NCBI GenBank assembly: GCA_013389055.1
Contig: JACAEC010000060.1
Span: 1-40,046 of the forward strand
Origin: Hydrogenophilaceae bacterium
GTDB taxonomy: Bacteria; Pseudomonadota; Gammaproteobacteria; Burkholderiales; Thiobacillaceae
Length of the DNA: 40,046 nucleotides
Reading direction: 5' to 3'
Under the pieces are notes generated by a model. It saw nothing but the letters and a program-made list of their open reading frames with translations, was not told the DNA's origin and searched no databases. This document shows, in pieces, positions 38,592 through 40,046 of the stretch; positions within the stretch are counted from its first letter, which is position 1; each line of letters opens with the position of its first letter. Both the position numbers and the translations under genes were made by a program.

Positions 38592-40046
38592 ATGCAAAAC
38601 CCCTTGCTCGACTTTACCGGCCTGCCCCGCTTCACCGACATCCGCCCCGACCACGTCGGCCCCGCCATCGACCAATTGCTGGCCGAGAACCGCGCCCTGA
38701 TCGCCCGGCTGGCCGACAGCCCCGAGGTGCCGACCTGGACCAATTTCGTCGAACCGCTGGAAGATGCCAACGAGCGGCTGTCCCGCGCCTGGGGCCAGGT
38801 CTCGCACCTGCACTCGGTGCTGGACAGCCCCGAGCTGCGCGAGGCCTACAACGCCCGGCTGCCCGAGGTCACCCAGTATTACGCCGAGCTGGGCCAGCAC
38901 GATGGGCTCTACGCCAAGTTCAAGGCCATTGCCGCCAGCGAGGGCTACGCCTGGCTCAACCCGACCCGCAAGAAAGTGATCGACAACGAGCTGCGCGATT
39001 TTCGCCTGGGCGGCGCCGAACTGCCGGACGACCAGAAGGCGCGGTTCATGGAAATCCAGGAGGCGCTGGCCAAGCTCTCGGCCAAGTTCGAGGAGAACCT
39101 GCTCGACGCCACCAACGCCTATGCCCGCTACGTCGAAGACGAGAGCATGCTGGCCGGCCTGCCCGCCGACGCGATCGAGGCGGCGCGCGAAGCGGCCGCG
39201 AAAGACGGCAAGCCGGGCTGGAAGTTCACCCTGCGCGCGCCCTCCTATATTCCGGTCATGCAGTTCTGCGACCACCGCGGCCTGCGCGAGGAAATGTACA
39301 AGGCCTATGTCACCCGCGCCTCGGAATTCCCCCCTGACGGGGATAAAGGCGAGGCGAAATGGGACAACACCGAGCTGATCAAAGAGATCGTCAAGCTGCG
39401 GCGCGAGGCCGCGCAACTGCTCGGCTACAAGAATTACGCCGAGGTTTCGCTGGTGCCCAAGATGGCCAAGCAGCCGGCCGAGGTGCTCGACTTCCTCAAC
39501 CAGCTCGCCAAACGGGCCAAGCCCTTCGCCGAACGCGACATGCGCGAGCTGCGTGAATTCGCCGCCAGCGAACTCGGCCTGGCCGAGCCGGCAGCCTGGG
39601 ACCTGGCCTGGGTTTCGGAAAAGTTGCGGGTCGCCCGCTACGCCTTCTCCGAGCAGGAGGTGAAAGAATACTTCCCCGAGCCCCGTGTGCTGGCCGGCCT
39701 GTTCCGCCTGATCGAAACCCTGTACGGCCTGGAGATCCGGCCGACCCCGGCCCCGGTCTGGGATGCCGACGTGCAGTTCTATTCCATCCACGACCGCGCC
39801 GGGCAACTGGTCGGCCAGTTCTACCTCGACCTCTATGCCCGCGAAACCAAGCGGGGCGGCGCCTGGATGGACGACGCCATCTGCCGGCGCAAGAAGGGCG
39901 AGGCCATCCAGAACCCGGTGGCCTACCTCACCTGCAACTTCTCCCGCCCGGTCGGCGTCACCCCCGAAGGGGGCAAGAAGCCGGCCCTGTTCACCCACGA
40001 CGAGGTGATCACTTTGTTCCACGAGTTCGGCCACGGCCTGCACCAC
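38592..40046 (+). CDS. prlC: M3 family oligopeptidase A-like (3' end outside window)
   Basis: The first 485 residues of a zinc oligopeptidase of the PrlC/OpdA type, which degrades signal peptides and other small cytosolic peptides. From ATG 38592: MQNPLLDFTGLPRFTDIRP, NFVEPLEDANERLSRAWGQVSHL in part, DFRLGGAELP, YKAYVTRASEF, and at the end the zinc motif HEFGH (LFHEFGHGLHH) at the window edge. The frame stays open to the last base. It diverges from Anbu. The C-terminal metal ligand and the rest of the domain are not visible, so OpdA versus related M3 enzymes is inferred from N-terminal pattern. Confidence 0.93.
   Translation, partial: MQNPLLDFTGLPRFTDIRPDHVGPAIDQLLAENRALIARLADSPEVPTWTNFVEPLEDANERLSRAWGQVSHLHSVLDSPELREAYNARLPEVTQYYAELGQHDGLYAKFKAIAASEGYAWLNPTRKKVIDNELRDFRLGGAELPDDQKARFMEIQEALAKLSAKFEENLLDATNAYARYVEDESMLAGLPADAIEAAREAAAKDGKPGWKFTLRAPSYIPVMQFCDHRGLREEMYKAYVTRASEFPPDGDKGEAKWDNTELIKEIVKLRREAAQLLGYKNYAEVSLVPKMAKQPAEVLDFLNQLAKRAKPFAERDMRELREFAASELGLAEPAAWDLAWVSEKLRVARYAFSEQEVKEYFPEPRVLAGLFRLIETLYGLEIRPTPAPVWDADVQFYSIHDRAGQLVGQFYLDLYARETKRGGAWMDDAICRRKKGEAIQNPVAYLTCNFSRPVGVTPEGGKKPALFTHDEVITLFHEFGHGLHH

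Overview
The window is a chromosomal segment, roughly 65% GC by eye, most probably from a betaproteobacterium of the Nitrosomonadales/Rhodocyclales type. Evidence is the gene order yhdP–small secreted protein–nitrilase family–tldD, SRP RNA–dnaX–ebfC–recR, tandem HDOD genes, and dispersed palindromic repeats of the kind common in that class. No phage, IS transposase, tRNA, rRNA or CRISPR array was seen. The organism assignment is inference from protein resemblance, not a search.

Layout. 1–7.9 kb: the 3' end of metH, then a tightly overlapping run yhdP–(small exported protein)–nit–tldD. 7.9–12.6 kb: a histone-tail-like DUF2934 protein, a phenylalanine-rich leader peptide and attenuator ahead of aroG, the SRP RNA, dnaX (with a palindromic repeat inserted in frame in its linker), ebfC and recR. 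12.6–18.1 kb: two tandem HDOD–GAF-like paralogues, purB, and a thioredoxin–TPR gene (cnoX). 18.1–24.1 kb, mainly minus strand: kup with a kdpE and an N-terminally shortened kdpD but no kdpFABC, a decayed copy of the cnoX 3' end, an AT-richer gene for a secreted protein, a small lipoprotein, and a gamma-carbonic-anhydrase-like protein.

24.2–38.4 kb holds a dispersed version of the 'Anbu' peptide-modification locus: circularly permuted ATP-grasp, alpha-E (DUF403; interrupted here by one in-frame amber codon), a transglutaminase–DUF2126 protein and the proteasome-like protease Anbu. Interleaved are a two-domain protein whose C-terminal half carries an HPPD-like (VOC) His-His-Glu metal site, and three central-carbon genes: gpmA, ppc and glgP. 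The window ends inside an M3 oligopeptidase gene (prlC/opdA-like), divergent from Anbu.

How the genes fit together. aroG (first step of aromatic synthesis) appears controlled by ribosome-mediated attenuation sensing charged tRNA-Phe. The SRP RNA–dnaX–ebfC–recR run is housekeeping replication, repair and secretion. The Anbu set probably makes or attaches a peptide-like product and trims it; its function remains experimentally poorly known. The VOC-type protein one base after alpha-E is the most interesting unassigned gene. gpmA, ppc and glgP link lower glycolysis, anaplerosis and glycogen breakdown in the same neighbourhood.
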